A stretch of DNA of 62,636 nucleotides from Alphaproteobacteria bacterium (GCA_947474005.1 CANJHI010000010.1:1-62636), one strand, 5' to 3'. Shown: positions 18,118-26,663, counted from the stretch's first letter. Numbers and translations are program-made. The notes: generated by a model not told the origin, from the letters alone.

Positions 18118-19182
18118 TTGCGCATCGCCATCATCTCCGATGCCTGGCGCCCGCAGATCAACGGCGTGGTCCGCACCATCGAGACCGTGTCGCAGCTCCT
18201 GGGCGCCCAGGGCCACGACGTCGAGGTCTTCGGCCCCGACCGCTTCCACACGCTGCCCTGCCCGACCTATCCCGAGATCCGCCTCTCGCTGTTCCCCTCG
18301 GCGCGTCTGGCCCACATGCTCAAGGTCTTCGCACCCGATGCCATCCATCTCGTGACCGAGGGCCCGCTCGGCTGGGCCGCCCGCGCCTTCTGCCGCAAGC
18401 GCGGCATTCCCTTCACCACGGCCTACCACACGCGCTTTCCCGAATATGTTCATGCCCGCATCCGCCTGCCGGTCTCGTGGAGCTACGCCTTCGTCCGGCG
18501 CTTCCACGCACCATCGTCCGGTGTGCTGGTGGTGGCGCAGTCGATCCGTGACGAGCTCGCCGCGCAGGGCTTCCGCAACCTCGTGCCATGGTCGCGCGGC
18601 GTCGACATCACTGCCTTCAAGCCGCGCCCTCCTGACGCGCATCGTGACGCGCACGAAGGCGAACGGCCGATCTGGCTCTATGCCGGCCGCGTCGCCATCG
18701 AGAAGAACATCAGGGCCTTCCTCGATCTGGAGCTGCCCGGCACCAAGTGGGTGGTGGGCGGCGGCCCGCAGCTCGCCGAGCTCAAGCGCCGCTACACCGG
18801 CATTCAGTTCTTCGGTTCCGTCGATACCGAGGAATTGTCGATGCGCTATGCCCAGGCCGACTGCTTCGTGTTCCCCAGCCGCACCGACACCTTCGGCCTG
18901 GTCATGGTCGAGGCGCTGGCCTCGGGCCTGCCGGTGGCGGGCTATCCTGTGCCCGGCCCACTCGACATCGTGACCGTGCCCGGCGTCGGCGCCATCGACG
19001 AGGACCTGCGCACGGCCTGCCTCGCCGCCATGGCCGGCGATCCCGCCGCCTGCCGGCGTCACGCCGAGAATTTCACCTGGGAAAGATGCGCCGCACAGTT
19101 TCTCGCCGCCCTGCAGCCGATCCCGCGCGGCGTCTCGCAACCGCTCAAGCGCCGTGCCGTGCCCGATGCAGCGGCGTCCTGA
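18118..19182 (+). CDS. GT4-family glycosyltransferase, probable diacylglycerol glycosyltransferase (Agt-like)
   Basis: Retaining GT-B glycosyltransferase of 354 residues. N-terminal domain RIAIISDAWRPQINGVVRTI, acceptor-side HTRFPEYVHARI, C-terminal donor domain with LYAGRVAIEKNI and FPSRTDTFGLVMVEALASGLPV, which includes the E-x7-E donor-sugar motif. The start is TTG at 18118, six bases after the plcP stop, so the two are co-translated. In Rhodobacterales and Rhizobiales a GT4 enzyme next to plcP (Agt) glycosylates the released DAG to make phosphorus-free glycolipid; the same role is inferred here. Mannosyl-lipid synthesis is the alternative. Confidence 0.82.
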   Translation: MRIAIISDAWRPQINGVVRTIETVSQLLGAQGHDVEVFGPDRFHTLPCPTYPEIRLSLFPSARLAHMLKVFAPDAIHLVTEGPLGWAARAFCRKRGIPFTTAYHTRFPEYVHARIRLPVSWSYAFVRRFHAPSSGVLVVAQSIRDELAAQGFRNLVPWSRGVDITAFKPRPPDAHRDAHEGERPIWLYAGRVAIEKNIRAFLDLELPGTKWVVGGGPQLAELKRRYTGIQFFGSVDTEELSMRYAQADCFVFPSRTDTFGLVMVEALASGLPVAGYPVPGPLDIVTVPGVGAIDEDLRTACLAAMAGDPAACRRHAENFTWERCAAQFLAALQPIPRGVSQPLKRRAVPDAAAS

Positions 19183-19216
19183 GACGCGGCCCTCGCCGTT
19201 TGTGGGGACCACGACG

Positions 19217-19287
19217 ATGAGCGCGCAGGATGCGCGCGGTCCGGAAGACTCATGATCTTTTGGACCGCGCGCATCCTGCGCGCTCAT
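19217..19287. repeat. Perfect 26-bp inverted repeat (ATGAGC...GCGGTCC family)
   Basis: Arms 19217-19242 and 19262-19287 are exact reverse complements around a 19-base loop. Each arm is ATGAGC, then a self-complementary core (GCGCAGGATGCGC), then GCGGTCC. The same plan with a different core occurs at 24596-24648 and 52456-52514. It lies between convergent genes and may also terminate transcription. Confidence 0.85.
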
Positions 19288-19290
19288 GGC

Positions 19291-20157
19291 TCAGGGCAGC
19301 TGCATGAGCGCGCGCCCCATCCTGAGGACGGTACCTTCCCGGATATCGTCGCAAAGCCTAAAGCCCGGCGGCGCGAACACGATGATCGTCGAACCGTGCT
19401 CGAACCAGCCGAGCTCCTGGCCCTTGCGCACCGGCACGCCGCAGTCGATCTCCGCGGCGCCGCGGTAGTTCATGTTCATGGTGACATCGAGGAAATGCAG
19501 GCGAATGCTGGCGACCAGGATCGCCGCCACCGGCACCAGGGTGACGAGATGACCGGAGCCGCCCAGCCGCGTGCGGATCACCGCGCGTTCGTTCTTGCAG
19601 AACAGCTCTTCTACGCGCCGGAGCGCGATCGGATTGACGTTCCAGGTGTCGCCCGAAATGTAGGTCACATGCTCGATCGTGCTGTCGTGCGGCGCGTGGA
19701 AGCGGTGATACATGCTCGAGGTGAGGCGGAGCGTGACATAGCAGCCGTCCCGGTAGGCCTCGACCAGCGCCGGGTCATACAGCAGATCCCGCAGCGCATA
19801 GGGAAAACCCTTGGCCTGCAACGGATTGGTGCCGTCGAGGCTCCCGCAGGCGCCGACGATGCCGTCGCAGGGGCTCGCAAGCACGTCCGGGGCGGCGTCG
19901 ACACGCCGCGCACCGGGCTTCAGCTCGCGGGTGAAGCAGGCGTGCAGGCTCTTGAAGCTCTGCTGCTTCGCATCCCGAAGGTCGAGATCGGCAAACAGGC
20001 GCCAGACCGCGATCGACGCGCGAGCGACCAGCGGACTCTCGATCCGGCTGAACCAGCCGAGGAAGCGCGTCGCGAACCGGCGCGGAATGCGATTGGTCAG
20101 CAGGAAGTTGATGTCTTCGTGCTGCAGGACCTTCGCGAGTTCGGAACGAAGCGTCAT
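19291..20157 (-). CDS. psd: Phosphatidylserine decarboxylase
   Basis: Makes phosphatidylethanolamine from phosphatidylserine at the inner membrane. The 288-residue proenzyme has the family's FTRELKPGARR, SPCDGIVGACG and YHRFHAPHD motifs. Self-cleavage at Gly255-Ser256 in WFEHGST would yield the pyruvoyl prosthetic group of the alpha chain. Length and the GST site match the type I (proteobacterial) Psd. It is divergent from a membrane-anchored class III aminotransferase, with 29 bases between starts. Its product is a substrate for PlcP-type head-group removal, tying it to the neighbouring lipid genes. Confidence 0.94.
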   Translation of the reverse strand: MTLRSELAKVLQHEDINFLLTNRIPRRFATRFLGWFSRIESPLVARASIAVWRLFADLDLRDAKQQSFKSLHACFTRELKPGARRVDAAPDVLASPCDGIVGACGSLDGTNPLQAKGFPYALRDLLYDPALVEAYRDGCYVTLRLTSSMYHRFHAPHDSTIEHVTYISGDTWNVNPIALRRVEELFCKNERAVIRTRLGGSGHLVTLVPVAAILVASIRLHFLDVTMNMNYRGAAEIDCGVPVRKGQELGWFEHGSTIIVFAPPGFRLCDDIREGTVLRMGRALMQLP

Positions 20158-20186
20158 TTAAGGACCAAGGAGGCTAGGGAGAACCG

Positions 20187-21920
20187 ATGACCATGGACTT
20201 GGGCATTTCCACCGGACTCGGTCTCGTCCTCGCGATATCGCTGTTCGTCCTGCTGACCTTGAAAGCTCGGGCGCGGCTCACCCTGTCGCGGGCGAAGCAT
20301 CGCTCGCTGGGCGGCCACTCGCGCCTGTCGCGCCGCATCGCCGCCCTGGTGCCCAACTACACCTTCGACGATGCGCATTTCTTTCGCGCCGACGATGCCT
20401 CGGCCGAGATCGCGGGCCGGCGGCGCGCCGAATTCGACCGCCTCTCGCGCCTGTTCCGCACGAGATACCAGCGGACGCTGCAGCAGACCGCGGAAGCCGC
20501 CCGGCACATCTCCGACCTGCAGTTCACCGAGAGCTACCGCGTGCCGTTCCAGTTCAGCCGGCTGGCCAAGGCAAGCTTTCCGATGGGCTCGTTCCTCGCC
20601 TCTTCCGAAGGCGTCAAGGTCACCGACCTCGACGGCAATGCCAGCTACGACCTGACGGGTTCCTACGGCGTGAACCTTCTCGGCTACGACTTCTACAAGG
20701 CGTGCATGGACCGCGGCGCCGCGCGCGTCGGCGCGCTCGGGCCGGTGCTGGGCGCCTATCCGTCGCTGGTCGCCGACAATGTCGCGCGCCTTGCCCGCAT
20801 TTCCGGCAAAGACGAGGTCTCGTTCCACATGTCGGGCACCGAAGCGGTGATGCAGGCCGTGCGGCTCGCCCGCTACCACACGCGGCGCTCGCGGCTCGTG
20901 CGCCTGTGCGGCGCCTATCACGGCTGGTGGGGCGACGTGCAGCCCGGCGTCGGCAATCCGCTGCCGGCGAACGAAACCTACACGCTGGCCGACATGTCGG
21001 AAGCCACCCTCAAGGTGCTGCGCACCCGCAGCGACATCGCCTGCGTGCTCGTCAATCCGTCGCAGGCCCTCTACCCCAACCATGGTGCGCCGGCCGATTC
21101 GACTTTGGTTCACAGCCGGCCAGACGCCAGCGTCAGCCGCGAAGCCTATGCCGCGTGGCTGAAGGAGCTGCGCGCGGTCTGCTGCGAGCGCGACATCGTG
21201 CTGATCTTCGACGAGATCTTCGTGGGCTTCCGCCTGGCGCTGGGCGGCGCCCAGGAATATTTCGGCGTCGAGGCCGACCTCGTGACCTATGGGAAAACGG
21301 TGGGCGGCGGACTTCCCATCGGCGTCGTCTGCGGAGACCACAAGTACATGAAGCGCTTCCGCGACGATCGCCCGGCCGACGTCTGCTTCGCCCGTGGCAC
21401 GTTCAACTCCCATCCCTACGTTATGGCAGCGATGAACGAATTCCTCCGCCATCTCGACACGCCCGAGATGCAGGCGCTCTACCGCGACCTCGATGCCACC
21501 TGGGACCGGCGCACCGCCTCGCTCAACCGCCGGCTCGCCGAACATGGACTGCCCGTTCAGGTGACCCACATGTCGTCGATCTGGACGGTCTGCTACACGC
21601 GCTCGTCGCGCTACAACTGGATGTTCCAATATTACCTCAGAGCCGAAGGCCTGGCCTTGAGCTGGATCGGTACCGGCCGGCTGATCTTCAGCCTCAACTA
21701 CAGCGAGGCCGACTTCGAGGCCGTGGCCGAACGCTTCATCACGGCGGCCGAGGCGATGCGGCTGGGTGGTTGGTGGGAGGTCGGCGCCCTCGGCACCGAC
21801 CGCGCCGTCAAGCGTCGAATCCTCCGCGAGATGCTTGGCCACTATATCGCCTCTTGGAAGTCCGGAGGTCGCTCGCCCGACGGCGTCGTCGGTGCCCGCC
21901 CCCTAGACGCCCGACTTTGA
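20187..21920 (+). CDS. Membrane-anchored class III aminotransferase (GSA-aminomutase-like)
   Basis: PLP enzyme of 577 residues. Residues 5-27 (GISTGLGLVLAISLFVLLTL) form an N-terminal transmembrane anchor not present in ordinary glutamate-1-semialdehyde aminomutases. About 100 extra residues precede the fold, which begins near DLDGNASYDLTGSYGVNLLG. PLP-site features: MSGTEAVMQAVRLAR, YHGWWGD, IFDEIFVGFR and Lys370 in TYGKTVGGGLPIG. It starts 29 bases from the divergent psd gene. The anchor and the setting suggest an amine-transfer step on or near a lipid, but no function is established. A haem-pathway role is unlikely given the extension. Confidence 0.85.
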   Translation: MTMDLGISTGLGLVLAISLFVLLTLKARARLTLSRAKHRSLGGHSRLSRRIAALVPNYTFDDAHFFRADDASAEIAGRRRAEFDRLSRLFRTRYQRTLQQTAEAARHISDLQFTESYRVPFQFSRLAKASFPMGSFLASSEGVKVTDLDGNASYDLTGSYGVNLLGYDFYKACMDRGAARVGALGPVLGAYPSLVADNVARLARISGKDEVSFHMSGTEAVMQAVRLARYHTRRSRLVRLCGAYHGWWGDVQPGVGNPLPANETYTLADMSEATLKVLRTRSDIACVLVNPSQALYPNHGAPADSTLVHSRPDASVSREAYAAWLKELRAVCCERDIVLIFDEIFVGFRLALGGAQEYFGVEADLVTYGKTVGGGLPIGVVCGDHKYMKRFRDDRPADVCFARGTFNSHPYVMAAMNEFLRHLDTPEMQALYRDLDATWDRRTASLNRRLAEHGLPVQVTHMSSIWTVCYTRSSRYNWMFQYYLRAEGLALSWIGTGRLIFSLNYSEADFEAVAERFITAAEAMRLGGWWEVGALGTDRAVKRRILREMLGHYIASWKSGGRSPDGVVGARPLDARL

Positions 21921-22583
21921 GACTTCGACGGGGATCGGCTCGGCAGCTTCCTCGTCGATGACCTCGGCGATCGTCTCCGAGATCGATTCCGAGATCTCGT
22001 CCCCTCGCCGCTTGCCCGCCATCAACTGAAGCGGCGCGCGGTGATAGAGCTTGATGTCGTGGAACGGGTCGGTGGCGATCTTGGTCGCCCACACCAGGCC
22101 CGTCTGGACGCCCTGTAGGACGAAGAGCTGAAGCACCCGGAAGGCGATGCCGGCAAGGCCGACAACCAGCCACAGCTCACCGACATGGCGGACGAATTCG
22201 GCCGTATCGGCGTGCGGCGCGAAGATGCCAAGCAGCGTCGGATCGAGCACCAGCAGGAGCGGCGAGGCGGCCCAGATCGCCAGCAGCACGAGCTTGCGCT
22301 TGATGTTGTAGCCGACCTTGATCTCTTCCTTGTACTCGTCGGTGGCCTGGTTGACCTGGTCGTAGCCCCGCGGCTCGAAGAACAGATGGCCAGCCTGGCG
22401 GGTGGTCATGGCGACCAGCCAGCCGATCAGGGCCGCCATCGCCGGGTCGGAGAAGGCCAGCACATAGGCAACGAGGAAGCTCGTCGCGCTGACGAAGTGG
22501 AGCGACTGGTTGACGAGGCTGTGATGATAGTAGCGATGATCGTCCCAGCGCTGCACTTTCAGCGCGTCCAAAAAGCCACTCAT
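21903..22583 (-). CDS. Multi-pass membrane protein, possibly Mpo1/DUF962-like
   Basis: About 226 residues with four to five hydrophobic segments. His-rich N-terminus (DDHRYYHHSLVNQSLHF) and the RQAGHLFFEPRGYD block recall the HxxN...H and Q..GH..E pattern of DUF962/Mpo1 proteins (2-hydroxy fatty acid dioxygenase-like), but the match is by eye only. The start ATG at 22583 has AAGGAA upstream; the longer frame from 22643 is less likely. Its 3' end overlaps the aminotransferase gene by 18 bases on the opposite strand. The acidic C-terminal tail is unremarkable. Confidence 0.7.
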   Translation of the reverse strand: MSGFLDALKVQRWDDHRYYHHSLVNQSLHFVSATSFLVAYVLAFSDPAMAALIGWLVAMTTRQAGHLFFEPRGYDQVNQATDEYKEEIKVGYNIKRKLVLLAIWAASPLLLVLDPTLLGIFAPHADTAEFVRHVGELWLVVGLAGIAFRVLQLFVLQGVQTGLVWATKIATDPFHDIKLYHRAPLQLMAGKRRGDEISESISETIAEVIDEEAAEPIPVEVSKSGV

Positions 22584-22746
22584 GTGGGTGCTTTCCTTGT
22601 TCGTGGAGGGGGCAGAGTCTCGTGTTTTCCTTGGGTCGACCACACCGTCTGTCTTTGTAACGCGCCCCCGTTACAATTGAGCGACGGGTGCCTTGCATGC
22701 CCGGCCGGCGACCCCAGATTCAGGCAAAGCCCGCAGGAGATCGCTC

Positions 22747-23133
22747 ATGCCAGCCCTCAATCACATCATCGTTCCGGCCAAGGACAAGCACGCCTCGGCC
22801 AAGTTCCTGGCCGATATCCTGGGCGTGCGGCCCGAACCGGAATGGGGTCATTTCGTGCCAGTGCGCACGAGTAACGGCGTCACGCTCGACTTCGTCGACT
22901 CCAAGGACGTGCGCACGCAGCACTACGCCTTCCTGGTTGACGATGCGGAGTTCGATGCCGGATTCGGCAAGGTGAAGGCCCAGGGCATTCCCTACTTCGC
23001 CCGCCCCGACAAGAGTGGCCCCGGCGAGATCAATCACTACTGGGGCGGCCGTGGCGTCTACTTCGAGGATCCCAACGGCCATCTGCTCGAGCTGATCACC
23101 AAGCCCTACGGCGACCGGGCCGAAGTGGAGTAG
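22747..23133 (+). CDS. VOC (glyoxalase/dioxygenase fold) family protein
   Basis: A 128-residue single VOC module: MPALNHIIVPAKDK begins the first beta-alpha-beta unit and GVYFEDPNGHLLELITKPYG ends the second, with His6 and Glu near residue 118 as candidate metal ligands. Strong ribosome-binding site CAGGAGA before ATG 22747; the upstream ATG at 22693 is less likely. The superfamily includes glyoxalase I, ring-cleaving dioxygenases and antibiotic-binding proteins, and the reaction here cannot be named. It stands alone between two convergent genes. Confidence 0.85.
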   Translation: MPALNHIIVPAKDKHASAKFLADILGVRPEPEWGHFVPVRTSNGVTLDFVDSKDVRTQHYAFLVDDAEFDAGFGKVKAQGIPYFARPDKSGPGEINHYWGGRGVYFEDPNGHLLELITKPYGDRAEVE

Positions 23134-23150
23134 GAGTTCGGAATTCTTTT

Positions 23151-23253
23151 CCTCCCCCGTCTGACGGGGGAGGTGGCCGCAGGCCGGAGGGGGAAGGCAA
23201 CACCAAGACTGGTGCTTTCCCCCACCCTGCCCTCCCCCGTAAGACGGGGGAGG
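23151..23253. repeat. Compact palindromic element (empty form of the DUF559-associated repeat)
   Basis: Begins and ends with CCTCCCCCGT-N3-ACGGGGGAGG (23151-23173 and 23231-23253). Between them the left part (AGGTGGCCGCAGGCCGGAGG) and right part fold on each other through GGGGGAAGG/CTTTCCCCC and CACC/GGTG around AAGACT (23205-23210). Left and right parts match the two flanks of the DUF559 gene at 27629-28126 closely, but here nothing lies between them. Confidence 0.8.
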
Positions 23254-23264
23254 AGAAGAAGCAC

Positions 23265-24536
23265 TCAACCGCGCGCCGTCTGCCTTGCGCGCACCTCGTC
23301 GCTCGGCTTGATGTCGGCCGCGCGGCTATAGACGGAGAGCGCCAGCAGCAGCACCCCGCACATGAACGCGAACAGGGTGCGGTAAGCCACTTCCGATCGG
23401 GCGCCATCGGCCAGGGGCGTGAACGCCCCGAGAATGATCCCCGACAGCGTCTGCATGCAGGCGACGCCCAGCATCACGCTGGTGTTCATGGTGGCCATCC
23501 CGCGGCCGAGCAGGCGATCGGGAAAGATGCCCCTTCCATGCGTCATCACCATGGTGCTGGAAGCGCTGAGGAAGCCGATGCCGATGATCGCGCCGATGGC
23601 CAGCCAGAGCGGCGGATGCTCCCACAGGGCGAGCGTGCCCAGGATCGTGGCGATCATCGATGTTCCCGCAATGGCGATCCACTTACGTGTATCGAGCACA
23701 CGATCCATCGGGCCGAACACCAGCATGCCGACCTGATAGGCGATCACGGCCACCAGCAGCACGTTGCCGGATTCGATACGGCTGAGGCCGTGCACCTCGC
23801 GCAGGAACGGCCCGCCCCACAATCCCTGCACGGTGAAAGTGCAGGCGTAATTGCAGAAGTTGAGCGTCAGAATGAAAGGCAGTGCCGGATTGCGCAGTAC
23901 CTCCTGAAGGCCGCGCATCATCTCCCTGGGCGATTCGGGCCTGCGGTCCAGGAACGGATGGCCGGGCGGCGCATCGCGCACGACCAGCCAGACCGCCAGC
24001 GCCGCGACCGCGGAGAAGGCGACCACCATGGCGAACACGCCGCGCCATCCGATCTGCTCGGTGCCCCAGGCCAGCGGCGTGGTGGCGAGCAGGTTGCCGA
24101 CCAACCCGATCGACAGCACCATCCCGGCCAGCGTGGAGAAACGGTCGGGTGGAAACCAGCGCGAGATCACCACCATGGTCCCGATCAGCATGACGCCGAA
24201 TCCCGCGCCCATCAGCGCCCGCCCCGTCAACAGCAGCGGCCAGCTGGGTGCCAGGGTGAAGAGTGCCGCGCCGGCCACCGCCAGCAGCAACATCCCCGAA
24301 ACCGTGCGGCGTGGGCCGTAGCGGTCGAAGAAGAAGCCGCAGGGAATCTGCATGGCCGAGAAGCCGAAGAAAAAGGCGCCAGTCAAGGCGCCCAGTGCTT
24401 CCGGCCCGATGTGAAGATCGCGCATCAGGTCGAGGCCGATCGTGACGTTGGCTGCCCTGAAGAAGTGGCTGGCGACGTAGGCGATGGCCAGGGTGGCGAC
24501 GATCGCCAGACCCTGCCGCCGAAGAGCAGGCGACAT
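23265..24536 (-). CDS. MFS family transporter
   Basis: Inner-membrane permease of 423 residues and about twelve transmembrane helices. The N-terminal half has the FFFDRYGPRRTV loop 2-3 motif typical of the major facilitator superfamily, and GRALMGAGFGVMLIGTMVV fits helix 4. The substrate is unknown; organic anion or nitrate/nitrite-type porters have similar general features. Start ATG 24536. It is flanked by repeat elements on both sides, and its 3' end lies 12 bases past the palindromic element at 23151-23253. Confidence 0.9.
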   Translation of the reverse strand: MSPALRRQGLAIVATLAIAYVASHFFRAANVTIGLDLMRDLHIGPEALGALTGAFFFGFSAMQIPCGFFFDRYGPRRTVSGMLLLAVAGAALFTLAPSWPLLLTGRALMGAGFGVMLIGTMVVISRWFPPDRFSTLAGMVLSIGLVGNLLATTPLAWGTEQIGWRGVFAMVVAFSAVAALAVWLVVRDAPPGHPFLDRRPESPREMMRGLQEVLRNPALPFILTLNFCNYACTFTVQGLWGGPFLREVHGLSRIESGNVLLVAVIAYQVGMLVFGPMDRVLDTRKWIAIAGTSMIATILGTLALWEHPPLWLAIGAIIGIGFLSASSTMVMTHGRGIFPDRLLGRGMATMNTSVMLGVACMQTLSGIILGAFTPLADGARSEVAYRTLFAFMCGVLLLALSVYSRAADIKPSDEVRARQTARG

Positions 24537-24595
24537 CAGAGGGGGGCTTTCATCGCGGGGAGCGCACCACTCCAGGGACGCTCATGCTCATAGGG

Positions 24596-24648
24596 ACCGC
24601 GGGCCTCCGGCCCGCTTCATGATCATGAGCGGGCCGGAGGCCCGCGGT
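24596..24648. repeat. Perfect 21-bp inverted repeat (ATGAGC...GCGGT family)
   Basis: Arms 24596-24616 and 24628-24648 pair exactly around TCATGATCATG. The self-complementary core of each arm is GGGCC-GGA-GGCCC, differing from the copies at 19217 and 52456 while the ends are kept. Located in the 170-base gap between MFS and acyl-CoA dehydrogenase genes. Confidence 0.85.
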
Positions 24649-24705
24649 CTGGAAGAGCAAGAGAAGAGCGCCACTGGAATGGCGCGCTCCCAGCAAGGAC
24701 ACGCT

Positions 24706-25974
24706 CTAGTGCCGGCTCATCTCAGCACGCCCCACCACCATGTGATGCACCTCGTCCGGGCCGTCGGCGAAGCGGAGATGCCGCTGGTTGACGTACATTT
24801 CCGACAAGGGCGACCACTGCGAGATGCCGGTGGCGCCATGGATCTGCATCGCCTGGTCGATGATGGTGCAGACCTTCTCCGGCACCATCGCCTTGACCAT
24901 GCTGACCCAGATACGGGCATCGCGGTTGCCCAGCACGTCCATCGCCTTGGCGGCCTTCAGCACCATGAGCCGCATCGCCTCGATCTCGATGCGGGCGCGC
25001 GACACCAGTTCGAGGTTCTTGCCGAGCTGGATGATCGGCTTGCCGAAGGCAGTACGGGTGGAACCGCGCTTGACCATCAGGTCGAGCGCCTTCTCGGCCG
25101 AGCCGATCGAGCGCATGCAGTGATGGATGCGGCCAGGGCCGAGGCGGACCTGGCTGATCTCGAAGCCGCGGCCCTCGCCCAGCAGGATGTTCTCGGCCGG
25201 CACACGACAGTTGTTGAACTTCAGGTGCATGTGGCCGCGCGGCGCGTGGTCGTGACCGAACACGGTCATCGGCCCCACGATCTCGAGGCCGGGTGTGCCC
25301 ATCGGCACCAGGATCTGCGACTGCTGAAACTGCGGCGAAGCGTCGGGACTGGTCTTGACCATGACGATCATGATCTTGCAGCGCGGGTCGCCGGCGCCGG
25401 AGATGTAGTATTTCTCGCCGTTGATCACCCATTCGTCGCCGACGAGTTCGGCGCGCGTGGAAATGTTCTTAGCGTCGGAGGAGGCAACGCCGGGCTCGGT
25501 CATGGCGTAGGCGGAGCGGATCTCGCCGTTGAGCAATGGCTTCAGCCACTTCTCTTTCTGCGCGGGCGTGCCGACGCGCTCCAGCACCTCCATGTTGCCG
25601 GTGTCGGGCGCGGAGCAGTTGAGCGATTCCGAGGCCAGCGGATACTTGCCGAGCTCGGCCGCGATGTAGGCGTAGTCGAGGTTGGTGAGCCCGCGGCCGA
25701 TCTCGGAGTGGGGCAGGAAGAAATTCCACAGGCCGGACTTCTTTGCCTTGTCCTTGGCCTTCTCCAGCAGTTCGAGCTGGCCCGGCGCCCAGCTCCAGCG
25801 CTCCTTGCGGCCTTCGCCCAGGCGAAAGAACTCATCGACGATCGGCGCCACGTTCTCCGCGATGTGCGCCTTCACCGCGTCGAACAGCGGCTGCGAGGCC
25901 GCCGACATGGCGAGATTGTTGAGTTCGGCGTCGAGATCGGGGCGGATGGGAGCTACGGCTGCCTTCTGGCTCAT
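24706..25974 (-). CDS. Acyl-CoA dehydrogenase
   Basis: FAD-dependent enzyme of 422 residues that introduces the alpha-beta double bond into acyl-CoA. Typical features are YAMTEPGVASSDAKNI (substrate/FAD contact), GEKYYISGAGDPRC, GRIHHCMRSIG and the C-terminal QIHGATGISQWSPLSEMY with RHLRFADGPDEVHH. The N-terminal LWNFFLPH and last motif place it near the ACAD10/11-like group that handles branched or long chains. Electrons would pass to ETF. No other beta-oxidation gene is adjacent; the MFS and RraA-like genes nearby give no clear pathway. Confidence 0.93.
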   Translation of the reverse strand: MSQKAAVAPIRPDLDAELNNLAMSAASQPLFDAVKAHIAENVAPIVDEFFRLGEGRKERWSWAPGQLELLEKAKDKAKKSGLWNFFLPHSEIGRGLTNLDYAYIAAELGKYPLASESLNCSAPDTGNMEVLERVGTPAQKEKWLKPLLNGEIRSAYAMTEPGVASSDAKNISTRAELVGDEWVINGEKYYISGAGDPRCKIMIVMVKTSPDASPQFQQSQILVPMGTPGLEIVGPMTVFGHDHAPRGHMHLKFNNCRVPAENILLGEGRGFEISQVRLGPGRIHHCMRSIGSAEKALDLMVKRGSTRTAFGKPIIQLGKNLELVSRARIEIEAMRLMVLKAAKAMDVLGNRDARIWVSMVKAMVPEKVCTIIDQAMQIHGATGISQWSPLSEMYVNQRHLRFADGPDEVHHMVVGRAEMSRH

Positions 25975-26262
25975 GGACGTTTCCTCGGTTTCGGTCGGTC
26001 GGGCTTCTGGTTGCCCAAATCCCTACAGACCTCCCGTGCCGGGTCAATCCCGCAGTGTCGCCCCGAGATGGGAGAGGCAGCCCCCTTCGACTGATTCCGA
26101 CGGCGAATCCATGCGGCGCCGAGGTTGTTTTCTCGCCCGATGGTGACAGCCCCGCAGCCATACGCGCACTCGGGAAGGCGCAAAACCCGTTCAAGCCACT
26201 GCGCGCGCCTCTACGATGAGAGGGCGGTCTTCCTTGGAAGAGGTCTGTCTGAGGAAGGGAAA

Positions 26263-26430
26263 TCAGGCACTCACGTGCAAGCCACCGACGAGCCAGAGCA
26301 CGAGCATGACTACGAGCACGAGGCCCAGCACGCCGCCGAGGCCACGACCGCCGTAGCGATTATAGCTGTAGTACCCGCCGCCGCCGCCGAACAGCAGGAT
26401 CAGGACGACGATGATCAGGAGTGTGCTCAT
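26263..26430 (-). CDS. DUF3309 family small membrane protein
   Basis: A 55-residue protein, MSTLLIIVVLILLFGGGGGY followed by a glycine/tyrosine-rich turn (YSYNRYGGRGLGGVLG) and a second hydrophobic helix (LVLVVMLVLWLVGGL). This is the DUF3309 pattern: two helices separated by a glycine-rich loop, function unknown. Ribosome-binding site GGCAGGTGAAAA lies before the ATG at 26430. The gap upstream (26431-26663) and downstream region (25975-26262) hold nothing else I can support. Confidence 0.78.
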   Translation of the reverse strand: MSTLLIIVVLILLFGGGGGYYSYNRYGGRGLGGVLGLVLVVMLVLWLVGGLHVSA

Positions 26431-26663
26431 TTTTCACCTGCCTTGAAGAATCCGGGTCCTGTGGGTCGCTATTATCAGGAGGGTCAAAGTGAACGTAGCT
26501 GGCAGGCGAATGTTCCGCCCCTCCTCGGAGATTGCAGGAGCATCTCGTTGGACTTGGAATGGTTGCATAGCTTTTGCTGCGTTTTCGCCCCGGCTGCGGT
26601 GGTTTGGGAACCGCAAGGCCACGTCCGCGTTGCATGCGATGTAAACCAGCACAGGGGACATGA

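Noticed and set aside
17254..19287. A 677-codon minus-strand frame opposite plcP and the glycosyltransferase
   Set aside because: Composition is typical of an antisense shadow (Asp/Arg/Gly/His-rich) and the + strand genes have full sets of family motifs.
23151..23253. Repeated CCTCCCCCGT units as a possible CRISPR array
   Set aside because: Only two units, in inverted halves, with no equal-length spacers and no cas genes nearby.
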